Part shown: piece after piece, positions 36,848-46,985 of the stretch
Position numbering within the stretch: position 1 is the stretch's first letter
Layout of the letters: every line of letters starts with the position of its first letter
Assembly (NCBI GenBank): GCA_916613615.1
Contig: OU744720.1
Coordinates: 6,179,749 to 6,243,748 of the forward strand
Reading direction: 5' to 3'
From: Steromphala cineraria
Taxonomy: Eukaryota > Mollusca > Gastropoda > Trochida > Trochidae
Length of the DNA: 64,000 nucleotides
Translations under genes and position numbers: made by a program
The notes under the pieces: generated by a model
Database searches by the model: none
Seen by the model: only the letters and a program-made list of their open reading frames with translations
What the model was told of the DNA's origin: nothing

Positions 36848-38606
36848 TTACTGCTTGAAGTTGTAATTGATTGTGACATTACAGTTATTAAGAACTGGTC
36901 CAGGCATTTGAAACATCAATCTATTTGTCATGTTGTGGTTGAGTACATGCATAGAATTGTTGTCTGGTACGGACACAGATGACTCGGGTACAGGCATTGT
37001 CTGTAGGATTTCATCAAAATCACAGTCAGTGAGAAAATCAGTCAGGTCACTATCATTGAGGATAGGCAGTGTATTCTTCTTTTCCAAAGTGGGAGGAGCC
37101 AAGGTCATGTCGCTGATGGTGGAAGACATCCTCTTCTTTGTTATTGTCATCAGTGAAACCAGTGTAAGTCTTCAGACTAGTTTCCGCCTTATGTCCCGTG
37201 ACTGTCATGATGTGTCGCGATGGTACCTGTGCAGCATCCAATACATGTACTGTCGTGGCTCGAAGTGAATGATTGGTGTACTTCTGCGATAGACCTGCCT
37301 TTGTGCTGAGTGTCGCCATCATAGAACCAAGTCGGTTGTGTCCAAGTGGAGCAGCATGAAAATAATTGCCATTTTCCATTTTCGAATTTGGTTGCTGAAA
37401 AAGTTTTGGGCAGTCTTGATTCAAGCGTCGGATGTACTTGATGAACGTCCTCACTGGGCATCTGGGATTGTCTGGAAGATATAAACGAAGCAAAACAATT
37501 AAAACAATTAAAAATTATTTTTTTTTTTTTGATGGGAACTCAGGACGTAATAACAACTAAACCTAAAGTGCGTTGCAAATAATTTGACGCCAAGAGTTGT
37601 CTCCCTTTCCGTTACTAAGCAAAATACTGGCAAAGTCATGGCTTCCGTATCTTTTCAGGAATGTTTATAGTAAGTTGGTTTAATATCTCATGTTTAATAA
37701 TTTTATCATAAAACGAAACTATCACACACCTTTCTTCTCATACATTCGCCCCTGTGCACGATCGCCGTCCTCCTGGTGATTTTTGGTTTGCTCGTCTCGG
37801 GTCATGTAAACATACATGTCGCCATCCGCGTCCGTGGTTACAGCTAGGTCACTGATTCTCAAACTTGACAGATTTTCCCGTCCCAGTCTTCCGAAATGCA
37901 GCATAATGTCAACGAATACCTGTAAAATTAAAGATATATCGTTATTATTTAAAACACTGTTGTTAACTTTTGTTATTTGACAAACGATCGTTTGTAAAAT
38001 TTTCATGAAATTTGAAGGTAGGCCGAAGGTACATGTATTTCGGTAATCCCTCGACAATTTTTTTAAAACTCATTTGACTAATAGTTTGATAAAAGTCTTT
38101 ACATTTACCTTGTACTGAAGTAGAATCGGTGAATCCGAGCTGCAGACGTAGTCGTAGACTTTCGCTAAATCAGCCTCGGCAACAGGTGGGTAGCGTTTGA
38201 TCTCACTGCATCCGATTCTTTTGAGTTCCTTTCCCATCGCCTTGAACGCCGTCGCCGATTCTTTGAAGTCGACGCCCCTGATGATATCTATTCCTTTTCT
38301 TGTTTTCTCTAGGTGTCTTTGGATGCCATGGCGATAAGACGTCAAAGTTACCCTCTAATGTTCACCTTTCTCTGATCTCGCTTCCAGGTAGAATTTTGCA
38401 AGTGAGGCATCAAGTTCAACTTCGCTGAAATTCTCAAAATCAGCAGATTTCCCTCTTTGTTGTAAATATTCTCGAAAAACTTTCACGGCCGTATTAGTTG
38501 ATCTTTTGGTATTTTTTGAATCAATATTTTCCAGAATCTCCTTTTGTTTTTCTCCTGAGATGTCAGCGAAACGCTCGCTTCTATTTTCGGACGCTGACGC
38601 CATCAT
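36848..38606 (-). pseudogene. Minus-strand Crypton-like tyrosine recombinase, three exons
   Basis: Exon 1 is 38,606-38,109 (ATG ATG GCG start), exon 2 is 37,919-37,730, exon 3 is 37,471-36,848. Donors AAG|GTAAAT and AAAG|GTGTGT, acceptors TTTTACAG and ATCTTCCAG, with phases 0 and 1 that match. About 437 residues. The N-terminal half has AVKVFREYLQQRGKS and GIQRHLEKTRKGIDIIRG; the catalytic half has HFGRLGRENLSSL (Arg), NHSLRATTVHVL (H..R), TVTGHKAETSL (His) and KTYTG (Tyr), the R-HxxR-H-Y set of tyrosine recombinases. Two lesions: a TAG at 38,355-38,357 where the family usually has an aromatic residue, and a one-base frame change near 37,130, after which the frame ends at 36,848. It would cut and rejoin DNA in the nucleus. 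It is either a recently dead Crypton or a relative of the domesticated KCTD1/ZMYM group. Confidence 0.75.
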
Positions 38607-38635
38607 TGAGCAGCTAAGAATAGCGCGAGGAACGA

Positions 38636-38643
38636 TGACGTCA
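38636..38643 (-). promoter_or_regulatory. CRE-like octamer upstream of the recombinase ATG
   Basis: TGACGTCA lies 30 bases upstream of the minus-strand start codon, with a CCAAT-type motif (CCAATC) about 20 bases further upstream at 38,657-38,664. The pattern fits a TATA-less promoter of the nested recombinase gene. This is position-based inference. Confidence 0.4.
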
Positions 38644-38714
38644 AACCAAGCGATTTGATTGGTTGAAAGGCAGGGGAAGCCCACACCTCGGGGATTCCTC
38701 GTCTATTTTTTTGT

Positions 38715-38760
38715 AACTCAAGTCAATATCGTAATTTATCAGAAAACTCAAGTCAATATC
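38715..38760 (+). repeat. Paired direct repeat at the 5' edge of the Crypton-like element
   Basis: AACTCAAGTCAATATC occurs at 38,715-38,730 and 38,745-38,760, a 30-base period. The 36,491 palindrome at the other edge contains the related ACTCAGGTCAAT, so both ends of the element share a subterminal motif. Confidence 0.75.
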
Positions 38761-39218
38761 ATATCTTGTAAACCACCACGTGACGGCGTGTTGACCAATC
38801 GCTGAACAGGAAAAATAGTGTCTATTTAATAAACGTAAATATCACTCGATTATCTCACAATCCTCTCCCACGTGTGGTTAAATCATTGACCTTGTTGTTT
38901 ACGATAGTCAGCCTTGACCTGTGAGCTCGGCCAATCTAAATTCATTTCCGGGTCACAGCTGTCAAATTCCGCGGTAAGAGGCATATTACGAACTGTCAAA
39001 TGTTTGTTTTCAATAGATATTTATTATTTCCAATGTTTATCAATGCCCTAATCTCTATCAGTTTACATCTAATATAAGTATCAGTAATTTCAAACATAGT
39101 TTGTTCGGTTTCATTTATCTTTGTATCAGTAAACATCAGTTTTCCACTCTGTGATCGGCTTTTCGTCGGCTGTCGGCTTTTCTTGTCGGTTCGTCGGCTG
39201 TCGGTTTTTGACCAAAGG

Positions 39219-39226
39219 CTATAAAT
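39219..39226 (+). promoter_or_regulatory. TATA box of the solo LTR
   Basis: CTATAAATT follows a run of 'tcgtcggctgtcggtt' direct repeats and precedes GTCGTTCACTGTCACTC. The LTR at 45,069 has TATAAATATAG with GTCGTTTTCACGG at the same relative place, which supports a core promoter and U3/R start. Confidence 0.6.
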
Positions 39227-40039
39227 TGGGGTCGTTCACTGTCACTCAAGGAGTCTAGTTTTGGTCGTTGTCTAAGCAGGTCACTAGGTCACGTACAGTA
39301 GGTTAGTGGGTTATTTCCGTAATTCTTAGAAGGTTATTACTATAGTTGACTAGACTCATATTATTATTGTTAGGACTGAATAGGACATATATTTCGATCG
39401 TAGTATTATTAAACACTGGCCCTCCTTTAACGTTTTACGGCAGTGTTTATGGTTTGTTTCTCTTACAAGTTTACCATTATGCAAACTGAGTGATCTCAGG
39501 GTGCAGTATCCATTATTATAGTGTGAAGGTCTGATCTGTTGTCGTCGATCCCAGCTGCAGTTGATTGCAGCAATTGCAATCTATCTTGTCGAGTTATTGA
39601 TATATTTCATTACAGTTTAGGTAATATTTGAAGGTATTCCGTCGGTGATAATTCTCAAGTCATAATATTACTGTACTATTACTAGGGTGTGTAACCATTA
39701 GGGCAGTAATATTCCAGATATTAATGTATCAGTGTATGAATATTGTTGGTTAATTATTCATCAGAAGTGTGCCTTGTAGTGTGCACATATTGCAGATATA
39801 TTCTGATATCTCTTGTTCCAGTTGTTGATGTCATTTCTTAGTATTCAAGCAGTTCTGTGGTAGACTAGTAGAGATGCTGAGATATTAGCAGTGTGATAAT
39901 ATAAGATCTTGTTGTTAGGTCAGAGTTTAAACCTTTGTTGATAGAACTAGTGTTGGTTCTGTTGTTTGGTTGCCGGTGCAGTATTTGTAGAGACAGTATC
40001 TCTTCAGTTAGCGATATCTTTGATATAGATTACCTGTCA

Positions 40040-40235
40040 TCATCTTCCTACGCAGAGCCTAAAAGGCCAGTTTCCAAACTGTCAGTTTTATGCCTTGCTG
40101 CATAGCCTTGAGTTTTCTGTGCTTGCTCTCTAGTCTGTAGGGGCACTATAGCAGCATAGAAAAGTAGAGTCTCTGCAGCAAGGCATAAAATGACAGTTTG
40201 GAAACTGGCCTTTTAGGCTCTGCGTAGGAAGATGA
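40040..40235. repeat. 62-bp-arm hairpin within the solo LTR
   Basis: Arms 40,040-40,102 and 40,174-40,235 are inverted copies, nearly perfect apart from one indel (TCAG/TCA), around a 71-base loop. Key words are CCTACGCAGAGCC, AAAAGGCCAG and TTATGCCTTGCTGCA. It is not seen in the LTR at 45,069, so it is probably a later foldback insertion. Confidence 0.92.
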
Positions 40236-40916
40236 CCTGTCATAGGCATTTATTTATAGTTAAGTTTATCTGTTCAGCCAAAGCGATACCTGTAGGCATT
40301 CCACCATAATTTATTGAGGGATATTTATGCATATTGAATTCACATCAGTGCTCTATTTATATTGACTATATATTGAGTTTATCCTTTGTCGTCTTCTTGT
40401 GAATAAAATTTATTGAACGTTATAATTTCTTTGAATTGTCTTTTTGCCTTGAAGTACTTGAACTGAGAAAGATTAAAACTAGCCATCCTGACAAGAGGCT
40501 ACGTCATGTGGTCGTCACAATACACCGGTAATGACGTCAAAACAATTTATGCTTAACCCTTTTCCATTGAAATTCCATTTAAGCATTCTACGAGTCAGTT
40601 TATGATTGAACTTTTGTTACATATATATGCAATCAGCCACTGTTAATCTGACACACGTCACGGCGTGCATGATAAGTATTTGTTAAAAATAAAACTTTAT
40701 GGGATTAACTTAAGAGAGAAAGAGAAAGAAATATGAAGCGATTTGTGCAATACATTTTCTATTGTTTTGTTTACAGAGGAATCTCAGTAAACCTCTGCTG
40801 CTGCTGCTGCAAGCCCACCAGATGTTGCTTCAACTACTAGTGAGGGTCGGTATAGTTCATTCTCATCACTGTCTTAGTTTAACTACTGAATCAAACAAAC
40901 AAAACTTTAACATATG

Positions 40917-41170
40917 GAAACAAGATGTGTTTGTGAAACACGAATGCCCCCGGATGCATCAAGGTCAAGGTCACAAGGTCAAATGTCATGGTGTCATCTG
41001 AAATGTCTCATCACAAGGGATCCATATGTCAAGTATCAAAGACCTAGCTCTGACCAATCAAAAGTTATGACCAAGGTTAAAGTTTTTGTGGACAAACGGA
41101 CAGACGGACGGCCGGACAGACGGACAGGTGAAAACAATATACCCCCGGAATCTCCGATTCGGGGGCATAA
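40917..41170 (+). repeat. Short dispersed repeat with CCCCCG ends
   Basis: It starts AACAAGATGTGTTTGTGAAA with GAATGCCCCCGG. Then come 'aggtcaaggtcacaaggtca', a (CGGACAGACGGA)-like run and a terminal hairpin CCCCCGGAATC...GATTCGGGGGCAT at 41,139-41,166. It sits in the intron before the last exon of the plus-strand recombinase pseudogene. It has no coding capacity. Confidence 0.75.
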
Positions 41171-41590
41171 AAACTTTAACTTAAAAACAAAGATATATTC
41201 ACACAATTTTGGATCAGACAATAAAGCAAGCTTTTTTCTTTAAAATCTTTTCATCTTTTACGTTTATTTACAGAAAAAGGGAGACGATTTGCTAATGTTA
41301 CCGAAGTGGAACTGACTGAAAGGAAAAAGCCCTTTGTGTCCAAAAACAGACTGAAGAAAAACAAGTGGTCGTACAACATCTTCAGAAAGTGGAGGAGTGA
41401 ATTTATTCAAAATGAAGAAAACAGTACAGGTGATAAGAAAGAAATTTATGATCCGAAACAGATCGTGATCTTCAGGATTTTTCACCTGCTGAACTGAATG
41501 CAGTTCTTCCGGCTTTTGTGATAGCTTTGAGGAAGGAAGATGGCAGTGAATATAAGGGGGAAAGTGTGCTGTCTATAATGTTTTTTCAAC

Positions 41591-42009
41591 CACACAACTA
41601 CTGAAAGGTGATTTTTGGATGTTCCTTCTACTTAGGATGGTATATTGAAAGCATGATAGTTTGTGCATATCTTCTGTTATTGCTTTGGTGATGTTAGGGC
41701 TGAGATTTATAGTTACAGTTGAGGCCAAACTTAGCACCATGGAACTAATTTAGGGAGGCTGCATGGGGAATTAAGTTTGCAGGGTGCAGAGTGCCTGGTC
41801 ACAACGAATTGGAGACATATGCAGAAGGGTGTCGACTCGGCATAAGGTCGGTCTCCGGGAAAACGGGTTTCCATTGAGGTTCACCGTCAACCCAGAGGAA
41901 GTGATGTAGATGTAGATCTGCAGCCGATACTAAAGTGGATGGAACGAGAGAAGCGTTCGTCCAGAGAAGAGTCCTGTACAGCGAGTCCGGCTACACGACA
42001 TTCCCTGCT
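41591..42009 (+). mobile_element. Degraded internal sequence of a gypsy element
   Basis: Near 41,745-41,990 short motifs of a gypsy pol between RNase H and integrase can be glimpsed in broken frames, but no long homologous stretch is readable. The junction with the recombinase pseudogene lies around 41,590-41,700. Confidence 0.4.
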
Positions 42010-42785
42010 GTAATGATGTGAGAGAGGGTCTGCTATATAGAGAGCATACCTGTAAGGTGAACGAAGAGTGTCTGCAACTGATCGTCCCGAGATGCATGAG
42101 GAGATAAATCCTGCATCAGGTGCATGACAGCCTCCTGTCCGGTCACCTGGGGCGAAAGAAAACTAAGGGTAAGTTGCTTTCAAAATTTTACTGGTTCAAG
42201 GCGTGTGAGGATGTAAACAACTGGCTAGCACAGTGCAGAGTATGCAGAGCCAACAAGTCTCCTCCCGTTAATCCTCGAGCTCAGGCAGTATGAGAGTCGG
42301 TGCTCCATTAGATCGCCTTGCTACTGACTTCGTAGGCCCGTTGCCAAGAACTCCTATAGGTATCAGGTATGTACTAGTTGTAACTATGACAGTTTTTCAA
42401 AATGGGTTTTTCAGATCAGAGCGCAAAAACCACAGCCCTGACGATGCTGAATGAGGTCATCTCGAGATATGGCTGTCCTCTCGACCTGCACAGCGACAAA
42501 GGTAGAAACTTCGAGAGAGCTGTATTCCGCGAGCTGTGCACCTTGCTGGAGGTGAAAAAGACACGCACTACACCATATAACCCGAGGTGCAAGGGGCAGA
42601 CCAAAAATTTCAATAAAGTCATGATTCGAATGATTAGAGCTTATTTGTAGGGGGAGCAGACGGACTGGGACTTGAACCTGGTTGCCTTGCAGCAGCATAC
42701 AGATCCACTCAGCACGAGAGCACTGTCATGACACCCAATCTCCTGATGCTGACGCATACCTGCGGAGGTAGCGTTCAGGGTCAAC
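42010..42785 (+). pseudogene. Ty3/gypsy integrase remnant
   Basis: Three broken plus-strand frames cover the integrase. The zinc-binding domain reads VHDSLLSGHLGRKK...CRVCRANK (HHCC type) near 42,110-42,270, with a TAA about 9 codons before it. The catalytic core begins PLDRLATDFVGPLPR (first Asp) at about 42,305. A second frame at 42,402-42,650 has LHSDKGRNFE (second Asp) and then TTPYNPRCKGQTKNFNKVM, where the expected catalytic Glu is replaced. The last piece, to 42,785, contains STVMTPNLLML. Frameshifts occur near 42,290, 42,400 and 42,650. It is dead and belongs to the element ending in the LTR at 45,069. Confidence 0.85.
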
Positions 42786-43979
42786 ACAACTTTGGATGGC
42801 ACCAACATATCATCATAAATAAGAGAAAGGTTAGCTCATCAAAGTGTGCAATGTCTAATCAGTATGATTCCATTACAGCAACAACACAAATAGACAAGAA
42901 AAGCCTTTAAAAAAGGCACGGTTGATGCCACAAATGAAGGCTGTGATTAGTCGACCAATTTGGGTGAAAAGTAACAACACTGGGTACAAGCACTAATCCA
43001 TCAATCAAAGTTAATTTCACAAAATGAATTTTTATCAACATGAGTTTATGAAAGTTTTTTTTTTACTTTTATCAACGAGTGTTGGTTTATTTTATATCAA
43101 AAGACACGAGGGTGGTATTCTATTTATCATCCAAAGTCACTCTTTTTCACATCTCAGAGAAAAAATTTACATCTCTGAACACAACTATACTAGATTTTCA
43201 AGACAGTGGGAGAGCGTTGACAATGACAGGATATTATGCAAAATGTACTGCCGAAACGATATCTCCTAGGCACCATCGTCATCGCTTGATCTCTCAGAAG
43301 CCATGATGGTTCATTGTTTACAGGAGTATTAAAGATACTAAAAAACAAAATACTTTCCGATCATCAGACGAGATTTGATCCCGGATCCTTAATATCCGAA
43401 GTCGAAAGCATTATCCACAGAGCAAGCATGCCTGGTAGCTAAAATTTGGAACCAACGATATATGTCATATTCTAAATATAGCAAGCGTCATTTTCAGTAG
43501 CTCTTGTGATAAAAGGAATGTTTCTGTAAGTACGCTGGTGACATTAAATAAGACTAATGTTTACTAATAGGTGGAGCATTTATTACCACGTAACAAGTTA
43601 TAATTAACGATGTCACTAAATGGTTACGTCGAAAACATGTATTTAATTCGCCAGGCGAGCCAAATTAGCAAAATTAAATCGTGTGGGTTATAAAAAAAAG
43701 TGGATTTTGCGATTATTGAATGCAACTCTTCTTCATATGATGTTGTTTTTGATTGACTCTGTTAACATTTATCAGCGTCTGGAATATGAAATAGTATTAC
43801 TCTTTTAATATAACATATAAAGTGAAATCATATTCCACAGTTAAATACGCCAAATATTTGGTATTACCCTCATGGTGACGTAAAAGACGTTGCTACAACT
43901 CTGTTCATTGGTCACTTGATTTGGATACAGCACATGTGGTTGGAGCAGCTTCCCTTTGACAATATCAACAGTAATATAA
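42786..43979. other. Non-coding filler with a possible SINE head
   Basis: Between integrase and the zinc-finger ORF lies AT-rich sequence unlike its GC-richer flanks, so it is likely an insertion. At 43,362-43,436 the minus strand reads like a tRNA-derived head (GTGGATAATGCTTTCGACTT, B-box-like GGGATCAAATC). No target duplication was found. Confidence 0.4.
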
Positions 43980-44003
43980 GGTTGATGCCTTTGGGCATCA
44001 ACC
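43980..44003 (+). repeat. Perfect 10-bp hairpin before the zinc-finger ORF
   Basis: GGTTGATGCC-TTTG-GGCATCAACC sits 6 bases before the ATG at 44,010. It could fold in the mRNA just ahead of the start codon. Its role is unknown. Confidence 0.7.
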
Positions 44004-44007
44004 AACA

Positions 44008-44894
44008 ATGCAAGTGCAAACCAGCGCTGGGTTTAGAGGCAGGGCTTGCAAGTGCAGCATGCAGGCGGAGAGGTACAGGGTGGTGAGCCATTTCATGAAA
44101 AACCACGTCCACCTGGCCAGGGCGGCCTTCTACTGCACCCTGTGCCAGTTCCGGGGCAGTACCAGGGAGGAGCTGGAAGACCACGTGTGGGGCTATCCGG
44201 ACCACGTCCAGAAGAGCCTGCGGATGGAGCAGGAGGGTCGTGACGTTGGCCCGGCCACCTTCCTTAAGTCCTCCGTACAGCCTTATATGTGATGTGATCC
44301 GCCTTTCTGTCAGCAAGTCAGCAAGAGTGTGGGGAGGGAAGAGGAAGGGGAAGACCGGATGCCAGCTTGTGCCGCCATCGACCTAGCTCCGTCTCCAGCA
44401 CTAGACACCCGGGTGGTCAGCCAACCAAGCCGACCCAGGGGATGAACCCTTCGCCAGCGGCCTAAGCAGTAGACGTTGACGTGTTGAGTCTGTTTGACTT
44501 AAGTGAGCTGTACACCGCACCAGCGGACCTGGAGGTTCCCACGGCAGACGTCCTCAACACCCCACCGCACGTCCCTGAAGTTGCAGTGCCATCCCCAGCT
44601 CCAACGGCCATGTCATCAGCATCGAGATCATCATCTGCATCGGAGAGCTCGACCGTAGCTTCACAGACCATGAAAGTACTCAGGAGGATTGACAGCACCC
44701 TGGGGACCCTAGCCACGGGAATGGACCATTGGACCACGGCGATAAATGAGCTAACCCGTGTGATGAAGGACACCCAACAGGAGGAAGTCCCCAGAGCGAC
44801 GGCAGATGGGGTGAGAATCGAAAACGTATCTTTGAAGACAGAAGGCGTAAGAATTGTTTATCAAGAGGTATTAGGTAATTGGGTAAGCATTTAG
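44008..44894 (+). pseudogene. Zinc-finger 3' ORF of gypsy lineage A, copy 1
   Basis: This gene sits after integrase and before the 3' LTR, the place normally held by env. The first open part (44,008-44,292) has two C2H2-like fingers: CKC...H....H around residues 14-33 and YCTLC-x12-H.......H around residues 42-66. A frame break near 44,290-44,460 separates it from the second part (44,481-44,894). That part starts DVLSLFDLSELY, has a Pro/Ser/Ala-rich linker and a helical segment RRIDSTLGTLATGMDHWTTA (heptad-like), and ends EVLGNWVSI. It is GC-richer than its surroundings. The partner copy at 46,986-48,905 shares DVLSLFD and the helical end. Zinc fingers suggest nucleic-acid or protein binding. 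No family name is recognised. Confidence 0.6.
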
Positions 44895-45068
44895 ATTAGA
44901 ATAATAGTAAGTAACAATAATTTACATTAAGTATGACTGTCATAATATTGTAGTGAGAATGATTATCTCTGAAAACATGTGTGAAAGTATCAATTGTATT
45001 AATTCTGTAAAATTGTTATAATATTAAGATGGTATTGAGAGGGAGCAACACGCTTGAGCGGAGGGTAT

Positions 45069-46437
45069 TGTGAGGAACCTAGTTTTCTTTTCATATCTTC
45101 CAAAACATAATTTTCATCTTTCTATAACGTAAATCTATAAAGCCAATTTCACTCTTATTATTCCAAAGTGTCTAATTCCCCAACCACGTAAATATTTATG
45201 ACTGAAATTGCCCTATTATCATGGCTCTTTATAAGCATCACACATCTCGGCAAATTATTATATATGCAGCTTTCTTTAATTACCGTTGTCATCCATTACT
45301 ATCATCGTAAATACCTCCCAAGAACTGCACAACGATTCCACAAGAACTGCACAAGAGTTGCACAAGCGCTGTGGAATCCACAACGTCTTGTGGAACACGT
45401 GACCATAGGGTATAAATATAGCTGTCGTTTTCACGGCTGTCAGTCTGCTAGTGATCTAGACCTTGAAAGGTTCGTCACTTTCGCTCCTTATAATTAATCG
45501 GATTAGATTAGAATTTTAACGGGTTATTATTCACTTTGTGTAAATGCTAGAGACTCATATAAGTAATGATAGGATGAAGTAATGATATATTCTTTCGGCC
45601 GTTAATGTAGTAACAAACACTTGCTCTCATAGTAAAGTTTTACCGAAGTGTTTGGGGGATCTATTAACATAAGTTTGATGAATATGGCAGACAGTGAAGC
45701 TCAGGGTGCCGACGATAAATGGAATAAAGTTTAATGTAAAGTTCATAACACAGAGCCCACATAGATCGTAGTGCATTCACATAACAATTACTGTTCAAGT
45801 GTTTACAGTCCCAGAATAGTTTGTGATATTTTACGAGTTATCATTGTTGAAGTTTGTTGATAACGTTGTTTGACAGTTGTAGAGTATCATTGTTGACAGT
45901 GGCATAGGCCATTCAGATAATCTTGTAGATTTTAACATAATATCTCCCAAGTATATATTTCATGCTAATGTAGTGTGAGCTAATATACTTCCAGCATAAA
46001 TCTTCCATGTTATCTTAATATCAGCTAATATATTTTAGCATAAGTATTTCATGCTAGATTTATGTAAGTTAATATACTTCAAGTATATATCTTTCATGCC
46101 ATTTTAGTGTCATCTTGCATAGTATCTTCCAAGTATCGATCTTCCATTGCTATCATAGTAGACTTATCTATTTTTAGACTAAATCCCAGTATTCATATTT
46201 ATTTAATACATTCTGTCCATTCCGGTAGTAATATATTTTTGATCGAAGAGTTAACTATATTTTTCTATTGCCATTGTTGTCGGCTGACACTCATCATATA
46301 TATATACATGCACCTCTTCTGTTTTGGGCGTCTCATCCCCAAATAAAATCGTTCTGTGTACACTTTACCACATGTGTTGAGTTATTCTTTGCCTTGAATT
46401 GAAAGTTTGAGGTTTGAGAAATATTTAAAAGCCATCA
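45069..46437 (+). mobile_element. 3' LTR of gypsy lineage A
   Basis: It begins TGTGAGGAACCTAG directly after a purine-rich GAGCGGAGGGTAT, the likely polypurine primer site. It has a TATA box at 45,411, a polyadenylation signal AATAAA near 46,341, and near its end TTTGCCTTGAATTGAAAG and AAAAGCCATC, as in the other LTRs. The expected last 40 bases (CTGACAAGAG...GTCACA) are lost or diverged after 46,437. Confidence 0.75.
45411..45418 (+). promoter_or_regulatory. TATA box of the LTR
   Basis: TATAAATA preceded by CACGTGACCATAGGG (an E-box CACGTG) and followed at about 30 bases by GTTTTCACGGCTGTCAGTC. Confidence 0.65.
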
Positions 46438-46935
46438 TTACGCATGCGTCAACCCGTTAGTAATGGAAAGCTACGGCTCCTGAAGAAAAGTGGAATTTCT
46501 ATATGCAAAACTCCTAGGTACGTAAATTCATTGAATCAATGACATTATGAATGTTCTGTGCCATGAAATATTAACTTTTCTCTGATGAAAAATGACTATT
46601 ATGCTTTAAACTCAAAAATAATTTCAACAGAGATTGCTGTCAGTGGATCAAGTCAACTGTAACCTGACGTCATGGCAAGTGATTGTGACGTCATAGTGAC
46701 GCCATTGTTGTTGCCGACTAAAAGTCCACTTTCAAAAACGATAATTTCCAAATATACTCTTGGAAAACAAAACTGGCTTTCTAAAAAGAAAGAGGCTGCA
46801 ATTAGACCCAAGATAATTTGTGAAATTAAAAAGGGGAATAACCTTGTTTTAACATTTTCAACGGGAAGTTTTGAAGTAATCAGAACTTCAATCCGTTCTT
46901 TCTACACTGAAGCTAGTAACAGTTTGAGTTTTGAC
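46438..46935. other. Unassigned sequence between LTR pieces
   Basis: It contains a 120-codon open frame from 46,672 to 47,034 whose last third runs through LTR-end sequence. No family is recognised. A TGACGTCA/GTGACGTCATAG pair lies at 46,664-46,700. Confidence 0.4.
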
Positions 46936-46985
46936 AAAGATTTAAAAGCCATCCTGACAAGAGTCTACTTTGCGTGGTCGTTACA
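46936..46985 (+). mobile_element. End of a 5' LTR (lineage A, second copy)
   Basis: AAAGATTTAAAAGCCATCCT, GACAAGAG and GTGGTCGTTACA match the end of the solo LTR at 40,467-40,519. The next bases are already zinc-finger-ORF coding sequence, so the primer site, gag and pol were deleted from this copy. Confidence 0.65.

Larger units (their letters stand above)
36470..38846 (-). mobile_element. Crypton-like element nested in the LTR
   Basis: The insert is bounded by a 13-bp direct repeat CGTAAATATCACT at 36,457-36,469 and 38,834-38,846. It contains a three-exon tyrosine recombinase gene on the minus strand, a 64-bp-arm palindrome at its 3' edge and two copies of AACTCAAGTCAATATC at its 5' edge. 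Cryptons integrate by tyrosine recombinase and usually leave no target duplication; a short shared core is typical. Whether the 13-mer is such a core, or an internal repeat of the LTR, is open. Confidence 0.6.
36271..40519 (+). mobile_element. Solo Ty3/gypsy LTR, split by a nested element
   Basis: It starts TGTGAGAAACCGAAC and ends GTGGTCGTCACA (TG...CA), flanked by ATAC on both sides (36,267-36,270 and 40,520-40,523). Start and end match the LTR starts at 45,069 and 49,144 and the LTR end at 46,985. Removing the nested insert (36,470-38,846) leaves about 1.87 kb. Further shared blocks with the LTR at 49,144 are ATTATCTCACAA, CTCTCCCA and CCGGGTCACAGCTGTCAAA. No internal gag-pol remains between the two TSDs, so it arose by LTR-LTR recombination. 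Confidence 0.8.
35687..41590 (+). pseudogene. Decayed plus-strand Crypton-type tyrosine recombinase gene
   Basis: Four exons join in one frame, every intron in phase 1: 35,687-35,758 (PISDDDPFESMLTILRDQNA), 35,963-36,064 (ends MIKPMKRK), 40,777-40,845 (alanine-rich, ends PPDVASTTSE) and 41,274 to about 41,590. Acceptors are CTACAG, TTGCAG, TTACAG and TTACAG; donors include AAG|GTGCGT. The last exon has KKNKWSYNIFRKWRSEF and later LPAFVIALRKEDGSEYKGES, the N-terminal core-binding-like region of the KCTD1/ZMYM/Crypton recombinase family (DUF3504-like, from memory). A TAA stop lies in exon 3 (40,788-40,790) and a one-base frame change lies near 41,455. The catalytic C-terminal half is missing; a gypsy remnant follows. 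A solo LTR sits in the second intron. Upstream exons were not found. Confidence 0.6.

Noticed and set aside
41036..41243. Coding frames around the ACGGACGG run
   Set aside because: They fall inside a known type of dispersed repeat with terminal hairpins and have no conserved domain.
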